DNA from: Lachnospiraceae bacterium
Lineage (GTDB): Bacteria; Bacillota; Clostridia; Lachnospirales; Lachnospiraceae
Length of the DNA stretch: 64,000 nt
Direction of reading: 5' to 3'
Assembly (NCBI GenBank): GCA_015057455.1
Contig: SVEH01000007.1
Coordinates: forward strand, 61,411-125,410
Made by a program: the position numbers and the translations under genes. The notes under the pieces are model-generated. The model was not told where the DNA came from. It was given only the letters and a program-made list of their open reading frames with translations, and ran no database searches. Shown here piece after piece: positions 57,752 through 64,000 of this stretch. Every line of letters begins with the position of its first letter. Position 1 is the first letter of the stretch.

Positions 57752-58414
57752 ATGAAGAAAAATGGAAAAATATTATTATTTTTAGGGAGCATATTTATTG
57801 GAGCATTCATTATCTGGACATTATTGATACAAAAGGTAGATGTGCAGTCACTTGGAGTAAATGGAACGAATATAGGGTTTGCAACGATTAACTGTTGGTT
57901 TCATAAATTAACAGGTGTGCATATGGAAATCTATAATATCACAGATTGGCTGGGGCTTGTTCCTTTTTTTATTTGTATGATATTTGGTGTGATTGGATTT
58001 GTTCAATTGCTTAAAAGAAGAAGCCTTCTTAAAGTGGACTACGACATTATTTTCTTAGGGATATATTACGTTATAGTGATATTGGGTTATCTTATTTTTG
58101 AGATGATACCTATCAATTACAGACCAATACTTATTGAAGGATTGTTAGAGGCTTCCTATCCATCATCAACCACGCTTCTTGTACTTTGTGTAATGCCCAC
58201 GCTTATCGATCAAGTAAATCGTAGGTCAGAAAGTGTAATATTTAAAGGGATTATAAAATTTTTTGTTATTTGCTTTTCTGCTTTTATGGTATTAGGCAGA
58301 TTGATTTCTGGTGTACATTGGTTGACGGATATTGTTGGTTCTATTATGCTCAGTTTGGGATTGTTTTGTATCTACAAAGCGAGTATTTTGTTGTGTTATA
58401 AAGAAAAAAGTTAA
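57752..58414 (+). CDS. PAP2-family membrane phosphatase
   Basis: 220-residue integral membrane protein with about five hydrophobic segments. The PAP2 motifs are recognisable: SYPSSTTLLVLCVMP (variant of the PSGH block, with Thr where His is usual) and GRLISGVHWLTDIVGS (motif 3, with the catalytic His and Asp). It may dephosphorylate undecaprenyl pyrophosphate or phosphatidate. The ATG at 57752 follows AAAGGACAG. An XRE-type gene starts 12 bases after it, so the two form an operon. Confidence 0.8.
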   Translation: MKKNGKILLFLGSIFIGAFIIWTLLIQKVDVQSLGVNGTNIGFATINCWFHKLTGVHMEIYNITDWLGLVPFFICMIFGVIGFVQLLKRRSLLKVDYDIIFLGIYYVIVILGYLIFEMIPINYRPILIEGLLEASYPSSTTLLVLCVMPTLIDQVNRRSESVIFKGIIKFFVICFSAFMVLGRLISGVHWLTDIVGSIMLSLGLFCIYKASILLCYKEKS

Positions 58415-58426
58415 GGAGGTTCTGTA

Positions 58427-59038
58427 ATGGAATTTCATGAAAAATTACAGGAATTGAGGAAAGGCAGAGGACTTACGCAAGAAGAATTAGCAGAAGCGTT
58501 ATATGTATCCAGAACGGCTATATCCAAATGGGAATCTGGAAGAGGATATCCAAGTATTGATTCATTAAAGGAAATATCAAGCTATTTTTCAGTTACAATT
58601 GACGAGTTGTTATCAAGTGACAGATTGCTTTCTATTGCAGAAAAAGAAAATAAAGCAAACTTGCAAAATATGTGCGACATATTATTTGGAATGATAGATG
58701 TATGCTCTTTTATGCTGATAGCTTTGCCTCTTTATCCTAATATGGTGAATGGATATATATATTCAGTAAACCTTTGGGCATACACTCAGACAACAGAATT
58801 GAATTATTTGTTATTTTGGATTATGTATGCGTCACTTGTTATATTAGGAATCATAAAATTGCTGTTTGCAAAATTTAGAAGTGAAAAATATAACCCAGCC
58901 ATGACTGGAATATCAATGATACTGGGTATTGCTCTAGTGTTATTTTTAGCGGTAACACGAGAAGCATATGCAGTGGTTGTGGCATTCTTGTTATTGGTAA
59001 TAAAAGGGATATTACTTTTAAAGAATGCAAAGCGATAA
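58427..59038 (+). CDS. XRE-type regulator with membrane segments
   Basis: N-terminal helix-turn-helix (EKLQELRKGRGLTQEELAEAL, here split: LRKGRGLTQEELAEAL then YVSRTAISKWESGRGYPS, residues 5-60) followed by four hydrophobic segments (from about residue 85 to 200). A DNA-binding domain tied to a membrane part can sense membrane stress or a membrane partner. 203 residues. AAGGAGG at 58413-58419 supports the ATG at 58427. Directly after the PAP2 gene; the palindrome at 57636-57662 is a candidate operator, by inference only. Confidence 0.82.
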   Translation: MEFHEKLQELRKGRGLTQEELAEALYVSRTAISKWESGRGYPSIDSLKEISSYFSVTIDELLSSDRLLSIAEKENKANLQNMCDILFGMIDVCSFMLIALPLYPNMVNGYIYSVNLWAYTQTTELNYLLFWIMYASLVILGIIKLLFAKFRSEKYNPAMTGISMILGIALVLFLAVTREAYAVVVAFLLLVIKGILLLKNAKR

Positions 59039-59072
59039 TTACTTGAAACTTTCAGTTTAATGGAGTGATTAT

Positions 59073-59348
59073 TTGAATTATGCATTACAAGAAATAAAAG
59101 ATATAGTTATTCCAATAGCTAAAACATATGGAGTTAGTAAAGTAGGGGTGTTTGGCTCATATGCAAGAGGTGATGCTAATGAGAATAGTGATGTGGATAT
59201 TTATATAGAAAAAGGTAAATTAAGAAGTTTGATTCAATATTTTTCTTTTGTAAATGATCTTGAACATGGTTTGGGATGTCATGTAGATGTTGTTACAACT
59301 AATGCAGTAGATAGGGAATTTGTAGAAAATATTATGAGGCTAGGGTAA
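59073..59348 (+). CDS. Minimal nucleotidyltransferase without a HEPN partner
   Basis: 91-residue MNT protein with GVFGSYARGDANENSDVDIY: G28-S29 and D40, D42 form the active pattern. TTG start at 59073 with GGAGTGA upstream. The usual HEPN (DUF86) gene does not follow; instead there is a decayed reading frame. So this is an orphan antitoxin-type gene or its partner has been lost. Confidence 0.78.
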   Translation: MNYALQEIKDIVIPIAKTYGVSKVGVFGSYARGDANENSDVDIYIEKGKLRSLIQYFSFVNDLEHGLGCHVDVVTTNAVDREFVENIMRLG

Positions 59349-59491
59349 AATTTTTGTAGGAAAACTAAATAGAAAAAATATAAAGAAAAGTAGTGGTTTA
59401 TTATTAGTGGTTATGTGTTAAAAAAACAAAAAATAATGTTAAATAGTTAAGGTTCTGGGTAAAGAATTATAAGTTGGATTATAAGGTAAGA

Positions 59492-59837
59492 ATGTTTAGT
59501 GTAGGAGAGGAAAGTGAAGAGAAAGGAGCTGTGAAAAAAGAGAAATCATTTTTTAAAGCTCTTTTTTTGAAGAAGAGTTTAAGGAAAAACTTTCTTATTT
59601 AGGGTTGCATTCGGGAAGAAATGGTGATAAAGTTGGGAAAGTAGGGCTTACACAACAATTTTATAAAGATACAGTGTTTTTAAAGAGGTAAAAAAGATTA
59701 TTGTGTGTAGAAAGTTATATCAGTCTCGTTTGCAAGAGAGTGGATTTATAGATAAAACTATAATTAAAAATAATTATCCTGATAAAGATTTTCATGAAAT
59801 GTATATAGGAGAAATAGTAGAAATTCTTGAAAGATAG
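59492..59837 (+). pseudogene. Decayed gene with two frame breaks
   Basis: Reading resumes in three pieces: MFSVGEESEEKGAVKKEKSF, then FKEKLSYLGLHSGRNGDKVG with LTQQFYKDTVF, then VKKIIVCRKLYQSRLQESGF to EIVEILER and a stop at 59835-59837. Adding one T to the T7 run at about 59562 and one to the T5 run at about 59687 would restore a single frame of about 115 residues. The family is not recognised. The 143 bases before it hold nothing I can name. Confidence 0.5.
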
Positions 59838-59885
59838 ATGAGTTTAAATTAATAATTATTTAGCAATTTAGGAGGAAATAAACTA

Positions 59886-61643
59886 ATGAAAAAAACAGAG
59901 AGTACGGTTATCGAGAATATTGTAAAAAGAAATGAAAATAACTTAAATGGAGTTGCCTTTGAAAGTTTTGGAAGTAAATTAACATATAAAGAATTTTTTG
60001 AATTAGTTGATACATTAGCAAAAGGTTTTATTGAATTAGGAGTTAAAAATGGTGATATAGTAACTATGTGTATGGCTGGTACAATTGATAGTATAGCACA
60101 TTTTTATGCATTAAATAGAGTTGGTGCTGTTGCCCAATTAGTTAACCCAAATTATTTTAAGGTAAATAGTAAAAAATATATTAATGAGACAGGCTCGGAA
60201 CTATTAATTGTGTTGGACAAATTTTATCCTATGTTACAAGATGCTATTGCAAGTACTAATATTAAGAAGATTATGATTTCATCTATTACAGAGTATGCAT
60301 CGCTTTTGTATAAAATTTTAGTAAGAAGAAAAAAATTAAAAAAGGAACAACTTATATCAGGTGTTGAATATATTACATATCCGGAATTTTATAAATTAGG
60401 TTTTAAATCAAGAAAAGAAATAGTTTCACCTAAATATACAGAACAAAAAGAAGCTGCTGTTGTGTTTACAAGTGGTTCTACAGGTAATCCTAAAGGTGTT
60501 GTAATAACTAATGATGCATTAAATAACATGATATCAATGTATGATATTAAAGATGGTTTTGGTGCAAGAGCTGGAGATAGAAATTTAGTATTAATTCCAC
60601 CTATGTATGGTACAAGTTTATGTCATTGTATAAATACTCCATTGGCATTTGGATGTGTGAATATTATGCAACCTGCTTATAATCCGCAAACATTTTTAAA
60701 AGATTTGATGAAATATAAACCTAAACTAGTGGCAGGTTCATTAGCTCATTATATAGGTTTATTAAATAAAGATATTAAAGATGGCAGTTTATCATTTTTA
60801 GAAATGCCAATTGCAGGTGGGGAACCAGTTCCTACAAAATTAGCAATGCAAATAAATGAGAAAATAAGAAATGCTGGTGCAAAAGGTAATTTAATTATAG
60901 GCTATGGTATGAGTGAATTTAGTACTATGGTAACCTTTAATATTGATATTGAAAATAGAACAAATGAATCGGGTACGTTATTGCCATTTATAAAAGCTAA
61001 AATTGTAAATCCAATTACAAATGAGCCAGTTGGTGTTAATGAAAAAGGTATTATTAAAATATCTACACCTTGTATTATGAAAGGTTATTTGAATAATCCA
61101 GAGGATACTGAAAAGTTCTTTGAAGTTGATGAAGATGGTATTCTTTGGGGAAATACTGGTGACATAGCTACAGTAGATGCGGAAGGTGTTTATAGAGTCG
61201 TAGGAAGAGGTACGGATTCGTTTATTGACACTAATGGAAATATAATATATTTATTTGATATAGAAAATAAAATTGCAAGTAATAAGTATGTTAAGGAATG
61301 TGAATTAGTTAGTTTAACAATAGGTGAAAAGGTAGTTCCAGTTGCTCATATTGTTTTAGAAGATTTTGCAAAAGAATTATCAAGTGAGGCACTTTTGGTT
61401 ATTAATGCTGAATGTAAGGAGGAATTTATTAACCCAGAGGCAGTTCCTTATGCATATAAATTAAGAGATAAATTTCCAACAAGTCCAATAAGTGGAAAGA
61501 GGGATTATGAAACTTTAAAATATGAAACAGAAGATTATTTAAAAATTACTGATGAGGGAATAACTACTATTTCAATCGTTAGTGAAGAAAGTAAAAAAGA
61601 TAATGAAATAGAAGATGTTAAAAAACTTAAAATGAGTATATAG
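59886..61643 (+). CDS. AMP-binding (ANL superfamily) adenylating enzyme
   Basis: 585 residues, acyl-CoA synthetase or related adenylate-forming enzyme. The ATP motif is VVFTSGSTGNPKGVVIT, followed by GYGMSEFST, WGNTGDIATVDAEGVY, the hinge region VGRGTDSFIDTNGN, and the C-terminal lysine motif ISGKRDYETL, so all core motifs are intact. It does not carry a phosphopantetheine carrier domain. The acid substrate is unknown. TAGGAGGAA at 59871-59879 supports the ATG. It stands alone with its own terminator, inside the region bounded by deacetylase remnants. Confidence 0.85.
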   Translation: MKKTESTVIENIVKRNENNLNGVAFESFGSKLTYKEFFELVDTLAKGFIELGVKNGDIVTMCMAGTIDSIAHFYALNRVGAVAQLVNPNYFKVNSKKYINETGSELLIVLDKFYPMLQDAIASTNIKKIMISSITEYASLLYKILVRRKKLKKEQLISGVEYITYPEFYKLGFKSRKEIVSPKYTEQKEAAVVFTSGSTGNPKGVVITNDALNNMISMYDIKDGFGARAGDRNLVLIPPMYGTSLCHCINTPLAFGCVNIMQPAYNPQTFLKDLMKYKPKLVAGSLAHYIGLLNKDIKDGSLSFLEMPIAGGEPVPTKLAMQINEKIRNAGAKGNLIIGYGMSEFSTMVTFNIDIENRTNESGTLLPFIKAKIVNPITNEPVGVNEKGIIKISTPCIMKGYLNNPEDTEKFFEVDEDGILWGNTGDIATVDAEGVYRVVGRGTDSFIDTNGNIIYLFDIENKIASNKYVKECELVSLTIGEKVVPVAHIVLEDFAKELSSEALLVINAECKEEFINPEAVPYAYKLRDKFPTSPISGKRDYETLKYETEDYLKITDEGITTISIVSEESKKDNEIEDVKKLKMSI

Positions 61644-61681
61644 GCTTAATTGTGTTTAGTGATTTTATGTTACTCGATATT

Positions 61682-61712
61682 AAGATACTGTTCAATTGAG
61701 CAGTATCTTTTT
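61682..61712 (+). terminator. Terminator after the adenylating enzyme gene
   Basis: AAGATACTG (61682-61690) pairs with CAGTATCTT (61701-61709) with a 10-base loop, followed by T's to 61713. Confidence 0.85.
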
Positions 61713-61804
61713 TGATGTAATAGGAAATTCCGACCTTCGGAGGAATTAAAAATAAAACCTCCATTTTGTAAGTAGTATAACACAGATGGAGAAAACTGTG
61801 TAGA

Positions 61805-61912
61805 TTAAGATGCGATAGGAGCACGAATTAAGTTAGCTTTTGTTTTAGCCTGTTCATATAATTCATCTAGAGGAATACGTTTATGGTTAAAATATAAATC
61901 AAGAAGAACCAT
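61805..61912 (-). CDS. Short open frame, possibly a gene remnant (35 residues)
   Basis: On the minus strand from 61912: starts MVLLDLYFNHKRIPLDELYE and ends ANLIRAPIAS. Its codon use (CGT, CCT, CTA) is protein-like, but no ribosome site is visible and no family was recognised. It points away from the four-gene unit that begins 7 bases beyond its start. Confidence 0.3.
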   Translation of the reverse strand: MVLLDLYFNHKRIPLDELYEQAKTKANLIRAPIAS

Positions 61913-61918
61913 TATATA

Positions 61919-62083
61919 ATGGAACAAATAGCAGATTTTATGAAACAATTATACGAATACTTTTACTTAAAGCTAAATGAGATAAAAAAAGATTTACCTT
62001 TCAGAGCTGTAATAATAGTTGGAATTTATTTGCTTTTAAAGTATAATAAAAATATAAATGTAAGAAAGTTGGTGGATAAATGA
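61919..62083 (+). CDS. Small protein with one membrane segment (first of four overlapping genes)
   Basis: 54 residues: an amphipathic helix (MEQIADFMKQLYEYFYLKL), then AVIIVGIYLLLKYN as a membrane segment and a basic tail. It is too short for most gene finders. Support comes from the ATGA overlap of its stop with the start of the next gene (62080), typical of coupled translation. No ribosome site of note before its ATG. Function unknown. Confidence 0.5.
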   Translation: MEQIADFMKQLYEYFYLKLNEIKKDLPFRAVIIVGIYLLLKYNKNINVRKLVDK

Positions 62084-62355
62084 ATAATACAGAAGCTTAT
62101 TTAAGTAGTAGTAATGGTTATACAATATTTAAGTATGATGAATATGTTATTAGATTTATTGCACCATATTCACTTGAACGATATGTTGAAATAAAAGAAT
62201 GGGATAACGGTTATATTGTTGTAATGACAAAGTATGAACATAATTCATATGAGGAAGAAGAATATATAGATTTAGTGCCTATATTGGAAAATTTATATAT
62301 TGATGTGGAAGATTTTTTAAAGAATATTGAGAAAGTGAGTGTTTTGTATGATTGA
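62080..62355 (+). CDS. Small acidic protein of unknown function (second of four)
   Basis: 91 residues, alpha/beta: an N-terminal part with YEVIRFIAPYSLERYVEIKE-like strands, WDNGYIVVMTKYEHN, and a helical end EYIDLVPILENLYIDVEDFL. No family named. Overlaps the gene before it by four bases and the one after it by eight. AAAGTTGGTGG upstream could serve as ribosome site. Confidence 0.6.
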   Translation: MNNTEAYLSSSNGYTIFKYDEYVIRFIAPYSLERYVEIKEWDNGYIVVMTKYEHNSYEEEEYIDLVPILENLYIDVEDFLKNIEKVSVLYD

Positions 62356-62578
62356 TATAAAACAAGTTGCGGATAATGCAGATATGATTATTAATGGTTA
62401 TGCTTTTACTTGTGAGAAAAATAATATTAGAGTATTAAATCTTAATAATACAAGTAAAGCTTTGACTTTTAATGATAAAGATATAGTTATAGAAACAACA
62501 ATGGATGATATAGAGATAAGTATTGTAAAAGAGTATTTAGAGAACAACAGAGAATTTTTGGAGGTAGAGAATGCCTAA
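62348..62578 (+). CDS. Small protein of unknown function (third of four)
   Basis: About 76 residues from ATG 62348 (a GTG at 62339 would add three). Acidic, with NADMIINGYAFTCEKNNIRV and a helical end MDDIEISIVKEYLENNREFL. It overlaps the preceding gene by eight bases and the following gene by eight. No recognised family. Confidence 0.6.
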   Translation: MIDIKQVADNADMIINGYAFTCEKNNIRVLNLNNTSKALTFNDKDIVIETTMDDIEISIVKEYLENNREFLEVENA

Positions 62579-62849
62579 ATATTATGAATTTAAAGTTGAA
62601 GGATATTATTTATATTTTACATCTTTTTGTACTATAGAATGTATGCATGTACACGCAAGTGATAGAAAATTAACAGAAGAAGGTTCAGCTAAATTTTTTG
62701 TAAAAGATAATGGGGATACTGTAGTACAAGAAAAGGGAATAGTAAATGATAGAACGATTAGAAAACTGCAAGCGTTTATAAAGAAAAACTATAAAGAAAT
62801 GTATAAAAAATGGTCAGAATATAGTAAAGAAGGTTTTTATAGAGGATAA
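62571..62849 (+). CDS. DUF4160-like protein (last of four)
   Basis: 92 residues resembling DUF4160: YYEFKVEGYYLYFTSFCT, MHVHASDRKLTEEGSAKFFV (the HVHA block followed by the aKf strand), and the C-terminal RTIRKLQAFIKKNYKEMYKK. DUF4160 proteins are often encoded beside small partner genes and have been suggested to be part of toxin-antitoxin-like pairs. GGAGG at 62561-62565 gives a good ribosome site for the ATG at 62571. It ends the four-gene unit before a terminator. Confidence 0.68.
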   Translation: MPKYYEFKVEGYYLYFTSFCTIECMHVHASDRKLTEEGSAKFFVKDNGDTVVQEKGIVNDRTIRKLQAFIKKNYKEMYKKWSEYSKEGFYRG

Positions 62850-62852
62850 TGA

Positions 62853-62885
62853 AAGGTACTGTTTTGAATGACAGTATCTTTTTTT
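62853..62885 (+). terminator. Terminator of the four-gene unit
   Basis: A 10-bp stem with one G-U pair (62853-62862 with 62871-62880), an 8-base loop and T's running into the border of the third deacetylase repeat. Confidence 0.85.
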
Positions 62886-63282
62886 ATAAAAAACTTTACT
62901 TTTGTATCTAATGTTGATTCACTTGACTGGAAGAATTATGGAGTAGATAATCTGATAAACACTGTAATAAATCATAAGCATTTAGGAAATGGTTCAATAA
63001 TATTATGTCATAATGGGGCTAAGTATACAGCTCAGGCATTGGATAGTATAATAAAGGGATTGAAAGAGAAGGGGTATGAGATAGTACCAATATCGAAGTT
63101 GATATATATGAAGAATTATCAGATGGACCATGAGGGAAGACAGTTTAGTGTAGGTCAAGAAGATAAGATGGAGAATAGTAAGAATATGAATTAGAATTGA
63201 AAGTCATGCCGTTGGCATGGCTTTTATGATAGATGATGACAAGGAGAGCGAGTTAATATATAATATAGATAAATTTGAATTT
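62880..63282 (+). repeat. Deacetylase 3' repeat, copy 3
   Basis: Direct repeat of copy 2 (56355-56763), about 400 bases, including the AT-rich left border, the truncated coding part, the hairpin and the right border ending TTGAATTT. The next gene starts 14 bases after it. Confidence 0.85.
62913..63194 (+). pseudogene. Truncated polysaccharide deacetylase remnant (copy 3)
   Basis: Encodes the last 94 residues (VDSLDWKNYGVDNLINTVIN onward, to SKNMN). It keeps the SLDW and LCHNG blocks but lacks the catalytic Asp, the metal-binding His pair and the RPPY motif. No start signal is visible. Closely similar to copy 2. Confidence 0.85.
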
Positions 63283-63296
63283 GGAGGTGAGTTTTA

Positions 63297-63737
63297 ATGC
63301 AGGACATAATTGCAAAACTAACAGCAAAAGATGATAAATATGCTTGTGCCATTGCTGATAAAATCATATCCGAAAGTAGAGATACTGATGAATGGTATGA
63401 ATTTTTTGATGCGTTTGCGTCCCTACTTAACCATCCAAAGTCATTAGTAAGAAATCGTGTGTTGTATATTCTTTCGGCTAATGCACAGTGGGACGATGAG
63501 AACCGTTTTGATGCAATAATATCAGATTATCTTTCCTATGTTACGGACGATAAACCAATTACTGCGAGACAATGTATAAAGGCTCTTGCACAGGTGGGAG
63601 TGGCAAAGCCACAATATATTCCGAGAATATTATCATGTTTTCAAGAAGCCGATTTATCAAAGTATAAGGACAGTATGCGTCCGCTGATTGAACGAGATAT
63701 GATGGAAACTAAAAAAGCATTGATAGAGCAACTTTGA
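63297..63737 (+). CDS. HEAT-repeat-like helical protein
   Basis: 146 residues, all helical, with repeated two-helix units: WYEFFDAFASLLNHPKSLVR, NRVLYILSANAQWDDENRF, and ITARQCIKALAQVGVAKPQY then IPRILSCFQEADLSK. This is typical of HEAT/ARM-type scaffolds that bind proteins or nucleic acid. No enzymatic motif. GGAGGTGAG at 63283-63291 supports the ATG. The methyltransferase gene starts 17 bases after it, so the two are probably co-transcribed. Its GC content is higher than that of its left neighbours, as is that of the GNAT block. Confidence 0.7.
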   Translation: MQDIIAKLTAKDDKYACAIADKIISESRDTDEWYEFFDAFASLLNHPKSLVRNRVLYILSANAQWDDENRFDAIISDYLSYVTDDKPITARQCIKALAQVGVAKPQYIPRILSCFQEADLSKYKDSMRPLIERDMMETKKALIEQL

Positions 63738-63754
63738 AGTTGCCGGAGGTTTTT

Positions 63755-64000
63755 ATGGAGATAATAGATAAAAAAATAGATGGTGGAAAAGCATTTGATT
63801 GGGGAAAAACTTCATCTGATTATGCAAAATATCGTGATATTTATCCACAGGATTTTTATGACAAGATAGTAAATCGTAAACTGTGTATAAAGGGACAAAA
63901 TGTGTTAGATATAGGTACTGGAACAGGAGTTATTCCTAGGAATATGTATCGCTATGGTGCAAAATGGATAGGCACAGATATCTCAGAGAAACAGATAGAG
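63755..64000 (+). CDS. SAM-dependent methyltransferase, 3' end cut by window
   Basis: Start of a class I methyltransferase, 82 codons visible. Motif I is VLDIGTGTGVIPRNMYRYG (the SAM-binding glycine loop), then GTDISEKQIE is motif II. CCGGAGG at 63743-63749 supports the ATG at 63755. The N-terminus FDWGKTSSDYAKYRDIYP is typical of UbiE/Methyltransf_11-like enzymes of Firmicutes. The substrate cannot be told. Confidence 0.85.
   Translation, partial: MEIIDKKIDGGKAFDWGKTSSDYAKYRDIYPQDFYDKIVNRKLCIKGQNVLDIGTGTGVIPRNMYRYGAKWIGTDISEKQIE

Noticed and set aside
59492..59560. The FSVGEE stretch as a fourth deacetylase remnant (compare FSVGQEDK)
   Set aside because: Similarity covers about ten residues only and no flanking sequence of the repeat is present.
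61805..61912. Minus-strand frame as the start of a transposase or integrase
   Set aside because: Only 35 residues, no recognised motif, no inverted repeats or second part nearby.

Overview
The window is very AT-rich chromosomal DNA from a Gram-positive, flagellated, spore-forming anaerobe, most likely a clostridial (Lachnospiraceae-type) Firmicute. Evidence: a flgK-flgL-fliW-csrA-flaG-fliD-fliS cluster in the order known from clostridia, an alpha/beta-type small acid-soluble spore protein, a DUF4364-type regulator, strong AGGAGG ribosome binding sites, TTG and GTG starts, and AGA as the dominant arginine codon. The species cannot be fixed from the sequence. No rRNA, tRNA, CRISPR array, integrase or complete insertion sequence was seen.

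Layout. 1-7880: late flagellar genes (hook-filament junction, cap, secretion chaperones) with the FliW/CsrA regulatory pair. 7892-8053: a structured repeat element with 27-bp terminal inverted repeats; a shortened second copy lies at 49893-50003. 8700-17723: an M3 oligopeptidase, then a complete oligopeptide ABC importer (oppABCDF) whose OppC carries a large inserted domain. 17906-25571: an ABC exporter, a hybrid histidine kinase, endonuclease IV, a signal-peptidase-II-like protein, a nucleotidyltransferase/HEPN pair, an AIM24 protein and a small membrane protein. 25590-33225: CTP synthase, DJ-1/PfpI, an Na+/alanine symporter, SASP, GlmM and a cell-surface SGNH hydrolase. 33641-36804: a large surface protein split by an apparent frameshift. 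37064-43949: a protein quality-control block, tig-clpP-clpX-lon-engB. 44074-49867: a MATE exporter, DUF4364, a radical SAM protein, a TerB-AAA+ protein and a degenerate lipid kinase.

50326-64000 is the accessory part. It starts with a secreted MACPF-domain protein, an Fn3-SGNH protein with an altered catalytic residue and a PdaB-like deacetylase. Two catalytically empty 3' remnants of a deacetylase gene (56355-56763 and 62880-63282) then sit as roughly 400-bp direct repeats. Between the intact gene and the first remnant lies a secreted protein plus a tiny membrane protein. Between the two remnants lies a mixed cargo: a GNAT acetyltransferase behind a leader-peptide/hairpin region, PAP2, a membrane-linked XRE regulator, an orphan nucleotidyltransferase, a decayed gene, an adenylating enzyme and four overlapping small genes ending in a DUF4160-like protein. 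A HEAT-repeat-like protein and the start of a methyltransferase follow.

The flagellar, opp and quality-control blocks are ordinary core functions. The best candidates for undescribed biology are the MACPF protein, the remnant-bounded cargo, the attenuator-like leader of the GNAT gene, the four-gene micro-operon and the frameshifted surface protein.
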